A stretch of 10,550 nt of DNA, from NCBI GenBank assembly GCA_946415665.1, contig CAMKTI010000059.1:1-10550 (forward strand). The letters are read 5' to 3'. The position numbers and the translations under genes are program-made. The notes under the pieces were generated by a model. The model did no database searches. It had not been told where the DNA came from and was given only the letters and a program-made list of their open reading frames with translations. Shown here in pieces: positions 1-8,784 of the stretch. The first letter of the stretch is position 1, and the number at the start of each line of letters is the position of its first letter. Origin of the DNA: an uncultured Clostridia bacterium (lineage in GTDB: Bacteria; Bacillota; Clostridia; Lachnospirales; CAMVHY01).

Positions 1-186
1 TAATAATTTTTTTTAACTACACTATTACCTATATATTTTTTTGTGGCGGAATAAACAAATCATTTTTTTCCTCTTTATTTTATGTGAACGTTATCCAAAG
101 AAAAACATGCGAGATAAATTATTATTTTTCTCTGTGCAAAAAAAATCTTTTTTGTAAAAATCAAATAATAAACTTAATTTTTAAAC
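1..186. other. Intergenic stretch downstream of rpoC, no convincing gene
   Basis: AT-rich DNA beyond the rpoC terminator. On the minus strand a 12-codon reading frame (ATG at 63-61, stop at 27-25) is preceded by an AGAGG Shine-Dalgarno-like sequence with about 7 nt spacing. The peptide (MICLFRHKKIYR) is too short to recognise and could be chance. No rpsL, ribosomal protein L7Ae-like gene or other member of the usual str operon begins here. I see nothing else I can support. Confidence 0.5.
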
Positions 187-216
187 AAAAAAAGCCTGAT
201 TAATAAAATCAGACTT
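187..216 (-). terminator. Intrinsic terminator of the rpoBC operon
   Basis: On the minus strand, 33 nt after the rpoC stop codon, the arms 216-207 and 201-192 form a 10-bp stem (AAGTCTGATT / AATCAGGCTT, one G-U pair) around a 5-nt loop, followed directly by seven T residues (193-187). This is a textbook Rho-independent terminator. It closes the rpoB-rpoC transcript before any downstream gene, so read-through into a str operon is not expected to be the main route. Confidence 0.92.
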
Positions 217-249
217 ATTTTTCTCATATTAAATCTTTTTTCAAAACCA

Positions 250-3200
250 TTAATTCACCGTTTCAGATACTACATTATCATTTTTTTCATCATCATTATC
301 ATTTTTATTTTCATTAATTTCATTTTCATTTTCTAACTTATTATTATTAACATTTTCCTCATCCAAAATTTTTGGTTCTAACTTCTGATATAAATCCATT
401 CCAGTTCCTGCTGGAATTAGTTTCCCTATTATCACATTTTCTTTTAGTCCTAATAACGGATCTATTTTTCCCATCAACGCCGCGTCCGTCAAAACTTTTG
501 TAGTCTCCTGAAAAGATGCTGCCGCTAAAAACGAATCCGTTGTAAGCGATGCTTTCGTAATTCCTAATAATATTCTTTTGCCAGTCAATAATTTTTTTCT
601 TCTTTTGCGATTTTTACTATTTATATTTTCAAACTCAATCCAATCAATTAAACTTCCAGGCAAAAATTTATTATTTCCATTTTCTATCCTTACTCGCCTT
701 AACATTTGTCTTACTATAACCTCTATATGCTTATCATTTATATCAACACCTTGCAATCTATAAACACGTTGAACTTCTCGTAATAAATAATCCTGAACAG
801 CTTCAACGCCGTTAATTTCCAAAATATCTTGGGGATAAATATTTCCTTCCGTCAATGCGTCTCCTGCTTTTATTTCATCACCGCTATATACTTTTAATCT
901 TGCTCCAAACGGAATCATATATTCTTTACTATTAGTCTTATTTATAACTGTAACTTTATGATTCTTTCTAACATCACTCACAGTAACTTTACCAGCTATT
1001 TCCGAAATAATAGCGACACCTTTTGGTCTTCTTGCTTCAAATAATTCTTCGACACGTGGCAACCCTTGAGTAATATCTCCGCTACTAGCGATACCACCCT
1101 CGTGAAAGTTTCTCATAGTTAACTGCGTACCGGGTTCACCGATAGACTGCGCCGCAATTATTCCAACTGGTTCGCCTATTCGCGATACCTTTCCCGATGC
1201 CATATTCGCACCGTAACATTTACTACAAACGCCAATCCGCGATTTACACGTCAAAATAGACCTAATTTTTATTTTTTCAATTCCTAAAGATTCTATTAAC
1301 TCAGCTTGATCAGGCGTTATCATGCTATCTTTTTTCACTATAATTTCATTCGTTTCAGGATTATAAATATCCTCGACCGACCATCTGCCTCTTATTCGAT
1401 CGCACAATGGCTCAATAATTTCATTATTATCTTTAAACGCACAAACTTCTACAAATGGCACTTCATCTTTATCGGCACAACAATCCTCTTCACGAATTAT
1501 TATTTCTTGTGAAATATCAACTAATCTTCTCGTTAAATAACCTGAATCCGCTGTACGCAACGCAGTATCCGCTAAACCTTTTCTTGCTCCATGTGCAGAA
1601 ATAAAATATTCCAAAACCGAAAGTCCTTCCCTAAAATTCGATTTAATCGGCAACTCAATTATACTTCCGGATGGGCTTGCCATTAAACCACGCATTCCCG
1701 CCAACTGTTTAATCTGATTCTTAGAACCGCGCGCTCCTGAATCTGCCATAATATAAATATTATTATATTTTCCAAGTCCCTCGAATAACTTATCCGTAAT
1801 TTTATCATTTGCTTCGTTCCAAGTTTCTATTACTTTTAAATATCTTTCTTCGTTTGTCATCAAACCGCGTCTATACATACGAGTAATTTTTTCTACGTTT
1901 TTCTCTGCTTCTTCTAAACAATCTTTTTTCGCACTCGGAATTTCCATATCCGAAACCGAAACAGTTAAAGCGCCCCTCGTAGAAAATTTATAACCTAATT
2001 CTTTTATTTTATCCAACACAACAGCCGTTTCAGTTGATCCATACTTATGAATACAACGCTCGATTATTTTACATAATAATTTTTTATCAACTAAAAAATC
2101 TATTTCATAATCAAAAATATTTTTTTCACGGTCAACAAAACCTAAATCCTGTGGAATCGCTTCATTAAAAATAATTCTGCCAACCGTAGTTTCAATTATT
2201 TTATTTTTATCATCAAAATTTCGTCTTATATTTATTTTCGCATGCAAATTTATTAATTTATCCTGATAGGCCATAATCGCTTCATTTTCATCCGCGAAAT
2301 ATTTTCCTTCGCCCAATTCATTTTCTTTTTTCATCGTTAAATAATAAATTCCTAAAACCATATCTTGCGACGGCACAACAACCGGCTCGCCATCCGACGG
2401 TTTTAATAAATTATTAGGCGCTAGTAACAAAAATCTACATTCTGCTTGTGCTTCCACCGATAACGGAATATGCACAGCCATTTGATCACCATCAAAATCC
2501 GCATTATAAGCAATGCAAACTAACGGATGTAATTTAATCGCATGCCCTTCAACTAAAACAGCCTCAAACGCTTGAATACCAAGTCTATGCAAAGTTGGCG
2601 CACGATTTAACATCACCGGGTGATCTTTTATTACATTTTCTAAAATATCCCAAACTTCAGGCTGCTGCTTTTCAACCATACGTTTCGCTGCTTTTATATT
2701 ATTAGCCAAATTTTTCTCAACCAGTTTTTTCATAACAAACGGTTTAAACAATTCTATTGCCATCTCTTTTGGCAATCCACACTGATAAATTTTTAAATTC
2801 GGACCAACAACAATTACTGAACGTCCTGAATAATCAACACGTTTTCCCAAAAGATTTTGTCTAAATCTTCCCTGTTTGCCTTTTAACAAATCCGACAAAG
2901 ATTTTAACGGCCTATTATTTGCCCCCGTAATTGGTTTTCCTCTACGTCCATTATCTAATAAAGCATCGACCGCTTCTTGCAACATCCTTTTTTCATTGCG
3001 AATAATAATATCCGGCGCACCTAAATCTAATAATTTTTTTAATCTATTATTTCTATTTAATACACGTCTATATAAATCATTTAAATCCGACGTAGCAAAT
3101 CTTCCACCATCCAACTGCACCATCGGCCTTAAATCCGGTGGAATTACTGGCAAAACATCTAATATCATCCATTCTGGTTTATTTTTCGAAACCCAAAACG

Positions 3201-3861
3201 CCTCCATGATTTCAAGCCGTTTTATTACTTTAACTCGTTTTTGTCCCGAAGCTTCTATTAATTCACTTTTTAAAATTTCTATTTCCTGTTTAACATTAAC
3301 ATTTTGCAATAATTCTTTTATAGCTTCGGCTCCCATTCCAACTCTAAAAGTATTTCCATATGTTTCGTAAATTTCTCGATATTCTTTTTCGGCCAAAATT
3401 TGTTTTTCAACCAATGGAGTATTCCCTGGGTCCAAAACTATATAAGCAGAAAAATATAAAACTTTTTCAAGTGATTTAGGCGGAATTTCTAAAACTATTC
3501 CGATTCTACTCGGAATTCCACGAAAATACCAAATATGCGAAACGGGACAAGCTAATTCAATATGTCCCATTCTTTCCCTACGAACCTTTGATCTCGTAAC
3601 TTCTACGCCACATCTATCACAAATAACACCTTTATATCTTATTTTTTTATATTTTCCACAATGACATTCCCAATCTTTAGTCGGCCCAAAAATTTTTTCA
3701 CAAAACAGTCCATCTTTTTCCGGTTTTAACGTTCGATAATTAATCGTCTCAGGTTTTTTTACTTCCCCATTCGACCATTCACGAATTTTATCTGGCGATG
3801 CTAACGAAATTTTAATCGCATCAAATACAATATTTTTATTTTCTTCAGCCGCATATGCCAT
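250..3861 (-). CDS. rpoC: DNA-directed RNA polymerase subunit beta'
   Basis: Encodes the largest subunit of the core RNA polymerase (1203 aa), which holds the catalytic magnesium and, with beta, forms the main cleft. The N-terminal zinc-binding domain shows C66, C68, C81 and C84. The invariant active-site motif NADFDGDQ lies at 453-460, with magnesium-binding D455, D457 and D459. The bridge helix is at about 745-782 (EGLSVLEYFISAHGARKGLA). The second zinc site uses C795 (or C794), C872, C879 and C882. The trigger loop (LTMRNFHEGG, with H920) continues directly into the following helix, so there is no proteobacterial SI3 insertion; this fits Bacillota. The last 40 or so residues are a low-complexity Asn/Glu/Asp/Lys tail. 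The ATG start is preceded by AGGGGG (3875-3870) at 8 nt. The gene follows rpoB after 31 nt and is surely co-transcribed with it. It is intact, with no missing key residue. Confidence 0.99.
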   Translation of the reverse strand: MAYAAEENKNIVFDAIKISLASPDKIREWSNGEVKKPETINYRTLKPEKDGLFCEKIFGPTKDWECHCGKYKKIRYKGVICDRCGVEVTRSKVRRERMGHIELACPVSHIWYFRGIPSRIGIVLEIPPKSLEKVLYFSAYIVLDPGNTPLVEKQILAEKEYREIYETYGNTFRVGMGAEAIKELLQNVNVKQEIEILKSELIEASGQKRVKVIKRLEIMEAFWVSKNKPEWMILDVLPVIPPDLRPMVQLDGGRFATSDLNDLYRRVLNRNNRLKKLLDLGAPDIIIRNEKRMLQEAVDALLDNGRRGKPITGANNRPLKSLSDLLKGKQGRFRQNLLGKRVDYSGRSVIVVGPNLKIYQCGLPKEMAIELFKPFVMKKLVEKNLANNIKAAKRMVEKQQPEVWDILENVIKDHPVMLNRAPTLHRLGIQAFEAVLVEGHAIKLHPLVCIAYNADFDGDQMAVHIPLSVEAQAECRFLLLAPNNLLKPSDGEPVVVPSQDMVLGIYYLTMKKENELGEGKYFADENEAIMAYQDKLINLHAKINIRRNFDDKNKIIETTVGRIIFNEAIPQDLGFVDREKNIFDYEIDFLVDKKLLCKIIERCIHKYGSTETAVVLDKIKELGYKFSTRGALTVSVSDMEIPSAKKDCLEEAEKNVEKITRMYRRGLMTNEERYLKVIETWNEANDKITDKLFEGLGKYNNIYIMADSGARGSKNQIKQLAGMRGLMASPSGSIIELPIKSNFREGLSVLEYFISAHGARKGLADTALRTADSGYLTRRLVDISQEIIIREEDCCADKDEVPFVEVCAFKDNNEIIEPLCDRIRGRWSVEDIYNPETNEIIVKKDSMITPDQAELIESLGIEKIKIRSILTCKSRIGVCSKCYGANMASGKVSRIGEPVGIIAAQSIGEPGTQLTMRNFHEGGIASSGDITQGLPRVEELFEARRPKGVAIISEIAGKVTVSDVRKNHKVTVINKTNSKEYMIPFGARLKVYSGDEIKAGDALTEGNIYPQDILEINGVEAVQDYLLREVQRVYRLQGVDINDKHIEVIVRQMLRRVRIENGNNKFLPGSLIDWIEFENINSKNRKRRKKLLTGKRILLGITKASLTTDSFLAAASFQETTKVLTDAALMGKIDPLLGLKENVIIGKLIPAGTGMDLYQKLEPKILDEENVNNNKLENENEINENKNDNDDEKNDNVVSETVN

Positions 3862-3869
3862 AAGAAAAA

Positions 3870-3875
3870 CCCCCT
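3870..3875 (-). promoter_or_regulatory. Ribosome binding site of rpoC
   Basis: AGGGGG on the minus strand, 8 nt before the ATG at 3861, lies in the 31-nt rpoB-rpoC gap. It supports this ATG, which gives a short extra N-terminus (MAYAAEENKN) ahead of the conserved family start. No promoter or terminator is visible in the gap, so rpoC depends on the rpoB transcript. Confidence 0.85.
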
Positions 3876-3892
3876 ATTATTTTTTTTAAAAA

Positions 3893-6800
3893 CTAAAATT
3901 CATCATCGCTTTCTTCAGAGTCATCATCATTTTCAGCAACAATTATTTCTTCATCTTCCTCAACATCTAATTCATCTTTAATTAATTTTTCTACCGTCTC
4001 ATCTTTAAGATCTTTGTTATTTTTTATTTTTCTTCTAGACGTACCAATATCATTTTGCTCATCTAATAAAATATCTGCAATATCTCTATCGGGTTCATCA
4101 TCATACGTATCTTCTTGCATTTCCAAAATTTTTTTATCAGACAAAATATTTATATCCAAGCCAAGCGCCTGCAACTCTTTTAATAAAACCTTAAACGATT
4201 CGGGCACACCCGGCTCAGGAATATTTTCTCCTTTAACAATTGCTTCATATGCTTTTACACGTCCAACAACATCATCTGATTTTACAGTCAAAACTTCTTG
4301 CAACGTATAAGCAGCACCATAAGCTTCAAGTGCCCAAACTTCCATTTCACCAAATCTTTGTCCACCAAATTGTGCTTTTCCACCCAGTGGTTGCTGCGTC
4401 ACAAGAGAATATGGCCCTGTTGAACGAGCATGCATTTTATCATCAACCAAGTGATGCAATTTCAAATAATGCATATATCCAACCGTAACCGGATTATCAA
4501 AATATTCTCCGCTTCGACCATCACGCAATTTTATTTTTCCATCGCGCGTGATCGGCACGCCTTTCCATTCATCTTCTTTGCCTTTATTTTCTTTTAAACT
4601 ATCAAATATAAAATCATCTAACACATCTTTCCATTTTTTTTCAAATTCATCCCAATCCATATTCGCATAATCATTCGCTAATTCCAACGTATCCATTATA
4701 TCTATTTCATTTGCTCCGTCAAATACAGGAGTCGCAACTTTCCAATTTAAAACTTTTGCCGCTAAACCTAAATGCACTTCAAGAACCTGCCCAATATTCA
4801 TACGAGATGGCACACCCAACGGATTTAAAACTATATCCAATGGCCTCCCATTTGGTAAAAATGGCATATCTTCCACTGGTAAAATTCTTGACACAACACC
4901 TTTATTTCCATGTCGTCCGGCCATTTTATCGCCAACCGAAATTTTTCTTTTTTGCGCAATATATACTCTAACTAATTCATTTACTCCATTTGGTACTTCA
5001 TCCTTATTTTCGCGCGTAAAAATTTTTACGTCGACAACAACACCACCTTCTCCATGCGGAACTCTTAAAGAAGTATCTCGAACGTCACGAGCTTTATCAC
5101 CAAATATCGCTCTTAATAATTTTTCTTCTGCGCTTAATTCAGTTTCACCTTTTGGAGTTACTTTTCCTACTAAAATATCATTTGGCTGAACAAATGCTCC
5201 GATCCTTATTATTCCATTCATATCCAAATCTTTTAGTACATCTTCTCCAACATTTGGAATATCTCGTGTTATTTCTTCCGGTCCAAGTTTTGTATCTCGT
5301 GCTTCTATTTCATATTCTTCGATATGCACTGACGTATAAACATCGTCATAAACTAATCTTTCGCTTAATAAAACAGCATCTTCATAATTATATCCTTCCC
5401 ATGTCATAAATCCAATTAACGGATTTTTTCCTAATGCTAATTCGCCATTTACTGTCGAAGGTCCATCAGCAATCACTTGCCCTTTTTCAACTTTGTCTCC
5501 AAAATTTACAATTGGCTTATGATTTATACACGTACTCTGATTGCTCCGTAAATATTTTATTAATTTATAAATATCATGACTACCGTCAGCTTTTTTGATT
5601 ACAATTTCACCCGAAGAAACTTTTTCGACAATTCCTGCGTTTTGCGCAATAACAGTTACTCCTGAATCATATCCAGATTTAAATTCCATTCCTGTTCCAA
5701 CAATTGCAGCTTCAGGTAAAATCAACGGAACTGCTTGACGTTGCATATTTGCTCCCATTAATGCACGCGTAATATCATCATTTTCCAAAAATGGAATCAT
5801 TGCTGTTCCAACAGAAACCATTTGTTGCGGCGCGACATCAACCAAATCTATTAAATCACTATCATACTCAAAAATATCATCTTTATATCTCGCCGAAACT
5901 TTTTTATTCACAAAACATCCATTTTCATCCAATGGCTCATTAGCTTGTGCAATTCTATAATTTTCTTCATCATCAGCCATCAAATAAATAATTTTGTCCG
6001 TAACAAAATGTTTTTCTCCTGATTTATCCACAATTCTATACGGCGTTTCAATAAATCCATATTCATTTATTCTTGCATAAATAGCCAAAGAATTTATTAA
6101 TCCAATATTTGGTCCCTCAGGAGTTTCAATCGGACACATCCTTCCATAATGTGAGGCATTAATATCTCGCACATCAAAACCTGCTCTGTCACGAGATAAA
6201 CCCCCTGGACCTAAAGCCGATAATCTTCGTTTATGAGTTAACTCTGCAAGTGGATTTGTTTGATCCATAAATTGCGAAAGTTGTGACGTGCCAAAAAATT
6301 CTTTTAAAATCGCTACAACTGGTCGAATATTTATTAATGCTTGCGGGGTAACCATTTCCATGTCTTGAATCGTCATTCTTTCACGAATTATTTTTTCCAT
6401 ACGAAGCATACCGATTCTTAATTGATTCTCTAAAAGTTCTCCGACACATCTTATTCTTCTATTTCCCAAATGATCTATATTATCTTTTTTGCCAATTTTA
6501 TATTCCAAATTAAAAACATAATTTATTGACGCCACGAAATCTTCTCGTGTCAACACTCTCGGGATTAGTCTATCTATATTTTCTTTAATCAAATTTTTTA
6601 ATTCCGTCTCGTCGTTTGCTGATTCTAATATTTCTTTTAAAACTGGAAAATAAACATTTTCCCAAATTCCAACTTCTTTTGCTTTAAGACCATAATTCTT
6701 TAAATAAAAATTTGCATCTACAAATAAATTACTTAACACTTTAACTTTTTTATTCTTCGCACTTACCCATACAAACGGCAAACCTGCATCTTGAATTTTT

Positions 6801-7753
6801 TTCGCTGTATCTCTCGTTAAAATAAAATCTTTTTCAGCAATTAATTCTCCTGTTTCAGAATCAATTACATCTTCAGCTAATTTTTGATTTTCAAGCCTTT
6901 GAATAAAACTCAACTTTTTATTTAATTTAAATCTTCCGACGCGTGCCAAATCATATCTCTTTGGATCAAAAAACATATTATTAAACAAGTTTTTTGCGTT
7001 TTCTAAAGTTGGTGGCTCACCCGGTCTTATTTTTTTATAAATTTCTAATACCGCATCGTTACAAGTCTGGGTCGAATCTTTTTCAAACGTATTTAATAAT
7101 TTTGGTTCTTCACCAAACATGTTTCTTAACTCTTGATTACTTTCAAAACCTAACGCCCGCAATAAAACAGTTACTGGTAATTTTCGTGTTCTATCTATTC
7201 GAACAAAAAACAAATTATTTGAATCTGTTTCATATTCAACCCATGAACCTCTGTTTGGAATTATAGACGCCGTAATTAATTCATTCCCAGATTTATCAAA
7301 AGTCATATCGTAATATAAACCCGGGGAACGAACTAATTGACTTACAACAACACGTTCCGCTCCATTTATTATAAAAGTTCCAGTATTAGTCATAATCGGA
7401 AAATCGCCAAAATAAACATCTTGTTCACTGATTTCTTCCGTTACTTTGTTTATTAATCGCACTCTCAATTTCATTGGGACCGCATAATTTGCGTCATATT
7501 CTTTGCATTCACCGATTGTATATTTTGGCTCACCTTTTAAACAACCGAGATATTCCAAAATTAATTTGTCATTAAAATCCGCAATTGGCGACGCTTCTTT
7601 TAAAATTTCGTTTATACCGTAATCCAAAAATCTCTGGAAACTATTAAGCTGCTCTTGAATAAGATTCGGAGCAGAAATAACATTGAGCTGATTTGCATAG
7701 CTCATCCTTGTAACATTACCCTGTTTATATGGGTGAATCTTATTTTTATTCAC
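3893..7753 (-). CDS. rpoB: DNA-directed RNA polymerase subunit beta
   Basis: Encodes the second-largest core RNA polymerase subunit, 1286 aa when started at the GTG at 7753-7751. I chose this start because AGGTGA precedes it and family similarity (HPYKQGNVTRMSYA..) begins right after it; the open frame continues 91 codons upstream but runs across the promoter and is not protein-like. The fork and rifampicin pocket is at about 486-522 (FFGTSQLSQFMDQTNPLAEL, then THKRRLSALGPGG). D497, H507 and S512, the positions most often changed in rifampicin resistance (E. coli D516, H526, S531), are wild type. The two active-site lysines are K943 (GDKMAGRHG) and K951 (NKGV). The clamp-contacting C-terminal segment with PLGGKAQFGGQRFGEMEVWA is present. 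Beyond about residue 1205 an 80-residue highly acidic tail (EEDEE.., DDDSEESDDEF) extends the subunit past the usual Bacillota end. Stop is TAG. Intact. Confidence 0.98.
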   Translation of the reverse strand: MNKNKIHPYKQGNVTRMSYANQLNVISAPNLIQEQLNSFQRFLDYGINEILKEASPIADFNDKLILEYLGCLKGEPKYTIGECKEYDANYAVPMKLRVRLINKVTEEISEQDVYFGDFPIMTNTGTFIINGAERVVVSQLVRSPGLYYDMTFDKSGNELITASIIPNRGSWVEYETDSNNLFFVRIDRTRKLPVTVLLRALGFESNQELRNMFGEEPKLLNTFEKDSTQTCNDAVLEIYKKIRPGEPPTLENAKNLFNNMFFDPKRYDLARVGRFKLNKKLSFIQRLENQKLAEDVIDSETGELIAEKDFILTRDTAKKIQDAGLPFVWVSAKNKKVKVLSNLFVDANFYLKNYGLKAKEVGIWENVYFPVLKEILESANDETELKNLIKENIDRLIPRVLTREDFVASINYVFNLEYKIGKKDNIDHLGNRRIRCVGELLENQLRIGMLRMEKIIRERMTIQDMEMVTPQALINIRPVVAILKEFFGTSQLSQFMDQTNPLAELTHKRRLSALGPGGLSRDRAGFDVRDINASHYGRMCPIETPEGPNIGLINSLAIYARINEYGFIETPYRIVDKSGEKHFVTDKIIYLMADDEENYRIAQANEPLDENGCFVNKKVSARYKDDIFEYDSDLIDLVDVAPQQMVSVGTAMIPFLENDDITRALMGANMQRQAVPLILPEAAIVGTGMEFKSGYDSGVTVIAQNAGIVEKVSSGEIVIKKADGSHDIYKLIKYLRSNQSTCINHKPIVNFGDKVEKGQVIADGPSTVNGELALGKNPLIGFMTWEGYNYEDAVLLSERLVYDDVYTSVHIEEYEIEARDTKLGPEEITRDIPNVGEDVLKDLDMNGIIRIGAFVQPNDILVGKVTPKGETELSAEEKLLRAIFGDKARDVRDTSLRVPHGEGGVVVDVKIFTRENKDEVPNGVNELVRVYIAQKRKISVGDKMAGRHGNKGVVSRILPVEDMPFLPNGRPLDIVLNPLGVPSRMNIGQVLEVHLGLAAKVLNWKVATPVFDGANEIDIMDTLELANDYANMDWDEFEKKWKDVLDDFIFDSLKENKGKEDEWKGVPITRDGKIKLRDGRSGEYFDNPVTVGYMHYLKLHHLVDDKMHARSTGPYSLVTQQPLGGKAQFGGQRFGEMEVWALEAYGAAYTLQEVLTVKSDDVVGRVKAYEAIVKGENIPEPGVPESFKVLLKELQALGLDINILSDKKILEMQEDTYDDEPDRDIADILLDEQNDIGTSRRKIKNNKDLKDETVEKLIKDELDVEEDEEIIVAENDDDSEESDDEF

Positions 7754-7757
7754 TAAA

Positions 7758-7767
7758 TCACCTTTCC
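7758..7767 (-). promoter_or_regulatory. Ribosome binding site that fixes the rpoB GTG start
   Basis: GGAAAGGTGA on the minus strand contains AGGTGA, complementary to the 16S rRNA 3' end, with its GG about 7 nt before the GTG at 7753. It decides between this GTG, the upstream open frame (first ATG at 8026) and the internal ATG in TRMSYA, neither of which keeps both a good ribosome binding site and the conserved N-terminus. Confidence 0.85.
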
Positions 7768-7809
7768 AAATTAAAAATAAAATTTTTTTTAACAAAAATG
7801 CAACCACAT

Positions 7810-7839
7810 ATTTTAAATCATAAAATCTACGCTTGTCAA
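7810..7839 (-). promoter_or_regulatory. Sigma-A-type promoter of rpoBC
   Basis: On the minus strand a perfect -35 TTGACA (7839-7834) is followed after 18 nt by TAAAAT (7815-7810); an alternative 17-nt reading gives TTAAAA. Transcription would start near 7803, giving a leader of about 50 nt before the rpoB GTG. With the terminator upstream at 8027-8062, this shows rpoB is not merely the tail of a longer ribosomal-protein transcript. Confidence 0.8.
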
Positions 7840-7892
7840 GTATAAATTTTATTTTTTTTGCAAGATAGATTAATTTTGACGAAAAAATAATA

Positions 7893-7937
7893 ATGTTTGG
7901 TAAAAAAGTTTGGAAACAAAAAATTATGTTTGGTAAA
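7893..7937. repeat. Direct repeat ATGTTTGGTAAA, two copies plus a third partial
   Basis: The 12-mer ATGTTTGGTAAA occurs at 7893-7904 and again exactly at 7926-7937, a 33-bp period. Between them is a related GTTTGGAAAC (7908-7917), whose outer arms GTTT/AAAC are inverted repeats. All three share GTTTGG. They sit about 55-100 bp upstream of the rpoB -35 box. Confidence 0.65.
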
Positions 7938-7970
7938 CAGAAAATGATTTTAACAAAAATAGATTTAACA

Positions 7971-7988
7971 ATAGGATTAATAGGATTA
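7971..7988. repeat. Perfect 9-bp tandem repeat ATAGGATTA x2
   Basis: ATAGGATTA at 7971-7979 is directly repeated at 7980-7988. It lies in the same non-coding stretch, nearer the upstream terminator. It may be slippage in AT-rich DNA or a binding site. Confidence 0.7.
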
Positions 7989-8024
7989 GCAAAATAAAAT
8001 TTCAAATCAGATAAATTGGAGCAC

Positions 8025-8094
8025 AAAAAAATAAAGCCGATAAATTTATTGGCTTTATTTTTATTACTTAACTAAAGCTATTAAATTTTTATCC
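8025..8094 (-). repeat. 3'-end repeat, copy 1 (last codon, stop, 3' UTR, terminator)
   Basis: From the final Gly codon and TAA (GGATAA at 8094-8089) through the 3' UTR and terminator, this stretch matches 9003-9074. The best part, 8051-8094, differs from 9030-9074 by about one insertion and one substitution. This copy has its gene attached; the other does not. Confidence 0.85.
8027..8062 (-). terminator. Intrinsic terminator of the ubiquitin-like membrane protein gene
   Basis: A perfect 12-bp inverted repeat (8027-8038 with 8051-8062: AAAAATAAAGCC / GGCTTTATTTTT) encloses a 12-nt loop that is itself partly self-complementary. On the minus strand the stem runs into T-rich sequence, 27 nt past the stop codon at 8089. 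It is A-rich on the other side too, so it could work in both directions. A decayed second copy lies at 9003-9074. Confidence 0.82.
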
Positions 8095-8784
8095 GAATAA
8101 ACCATTTTCTCCATTTTCACCTTGATCTTTATTTTCATTTATTTTCTGTTCTGGAATTTCTTCTTCTGTCGGTATTTTATTTTCTTCATATTCCTTATTA
8201 TGATTAGTTTTAAAACCTATTATTTTCAGCAAAGCTTTTGGCAATATTTTTGGCAATATTTCATTCCATACAAAAAATAAAACAGTGTTAATGATAAGCA
8301 AAATAGTAAAAAAAATCGGAACTGCAATATGAATATTCAGTAAAAAAGTAATTATCGCAGCTGCTAATAAAAGTAAATTAATTATACCAATTATTATTCT
8401 GAGCAGCGACCATGACGATTGCATCCCGACGCTATATGAATCTTTATCCTTTTCTTTTTCCTCACCATTATTTTTGTCCTTATTACCATCATTAGAACTA
8501 ATAGACACATTTTCCAGTCCCTGTTCGGTCATTTGCTTGTATTCTTCAATTTTCCCATCATCAAAGAAATAAAAATAACCATCAGACTTTTCTTGTGAAA
8601 AATAACAACTAAATAAAATGTTAACGGTGTGCTCGTTCTTTATAATACTATTTAATTCAGAAAGGTTAAGATACCCCCCATTATATAGTAATTCGAAGCC
8701 TATGTATTGTGTCTTTTGATCACTAAATTTTTTCGCTGCTTCTTCTGCTAAATTATAAATCTTGCCATTAGGATCTATCTCCAC
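8089..8784 (-). CDS. Uncharacterised protein: ubiquitin-like N-terminal domain, membrane hairpin, acidic tail (5' end broken)
   Basis: I do not recognise a named family. From the GTG at 8784 it is 231 aa. Residues 1-60, with the 20 codons upstream (8785-8844), read like a beta-grasp/ubiquitin fold: strand KITVYIS, turn PEG, strand ERIEVEID, helix KIYNLAEEAAKKF, strand YIGFELLYNGGYL, then LSELNSI and strand EHTVNILFSCYF, in the order and spacing of ubiquitin (compare LIFAGKQL..TLSDYNI..STLHLVL). A charged linker (about 86-120) follows, then two hydrophobic helices (about 127-150 and 152-173), and a Glu/Asn/Lys-rich tail ending NGLFG. Both termini would be cytosolic. Bacterial ubiquitin-like domains near membranes include YukD/EsaB and EccD of type VII secretion, but no other such gene is visible. 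The true ATG is cut off by an in-frame TAA. An AAGGTGA sequence 9 nt before the GTG could allow translation of a shortened form lacking the first strand. It has its own promoter and terminator. Confidence 0.7.
   Translation of the reverse strand: MEIDPNGKIYNLAEEAAKKFSDQKTQYIGFELLYNGGYLNLSELNSIIKNEHTVNILFSCYFSQEKSDGYFYFFDDGKIEEYKQMTEQGLENVSISSNDGNKDKNNGEEKEKDKDSYSVGMQSSWSLLRIIIGIINLLLLAAAIITFLLNIHIAVPIFFTILLIINTVLFFVWNEILPKILPKALLKIIGFKTNHNKEYEENKIPTEEEIPEQKINENKDQGENGENGLFG

Larger units (their letters stand above)
7840..8026. other. Non-coding region upstream of the rpoB promoter, with short repeats
   Basis: About 190 bp between the rpoB -35 box and the terminator of the upstream gene. The open frame through it on the minus strand translates to a hydrophobic, low-complexity sequence and is interrupted functionally by the promoter, so I treat it as non-coding. 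It holds the GTTTGG motifs and the 9-bp tandem repeat listed separately; both could be protein-binding sites upstream of the promoter, but nothing proves it. Confidence 0.6.

Noticed and set aside
79..95. Minus-strand GATAACGTTCACATAAA, 14 of 17 identical to the IS-end-like sequence at 9184-9200 with only transitions
   Set aside because: No transposase sequence or TNA flank accompanies it, and a match of this strength is expected about once by chance in this much AT-rich DNA.
7754..8026. 91-codon in-frame extension of rpoB upstream of the GTG
   Set aside because: It is hydrophobic low-complexity sequence, spans the promoter and short repeats, and has no ribosome binding site at its ATG; the GTG at 7753 has a good site and meets the conserved N-terminus.
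8039..8050. Terminator loop at 8039-8050 as a possible site-specific attachment or regulatory element
   Set aside because: The self-complementary AT-only loop is ordinary for such terminators and there is no integrase or leader peptide nearby.
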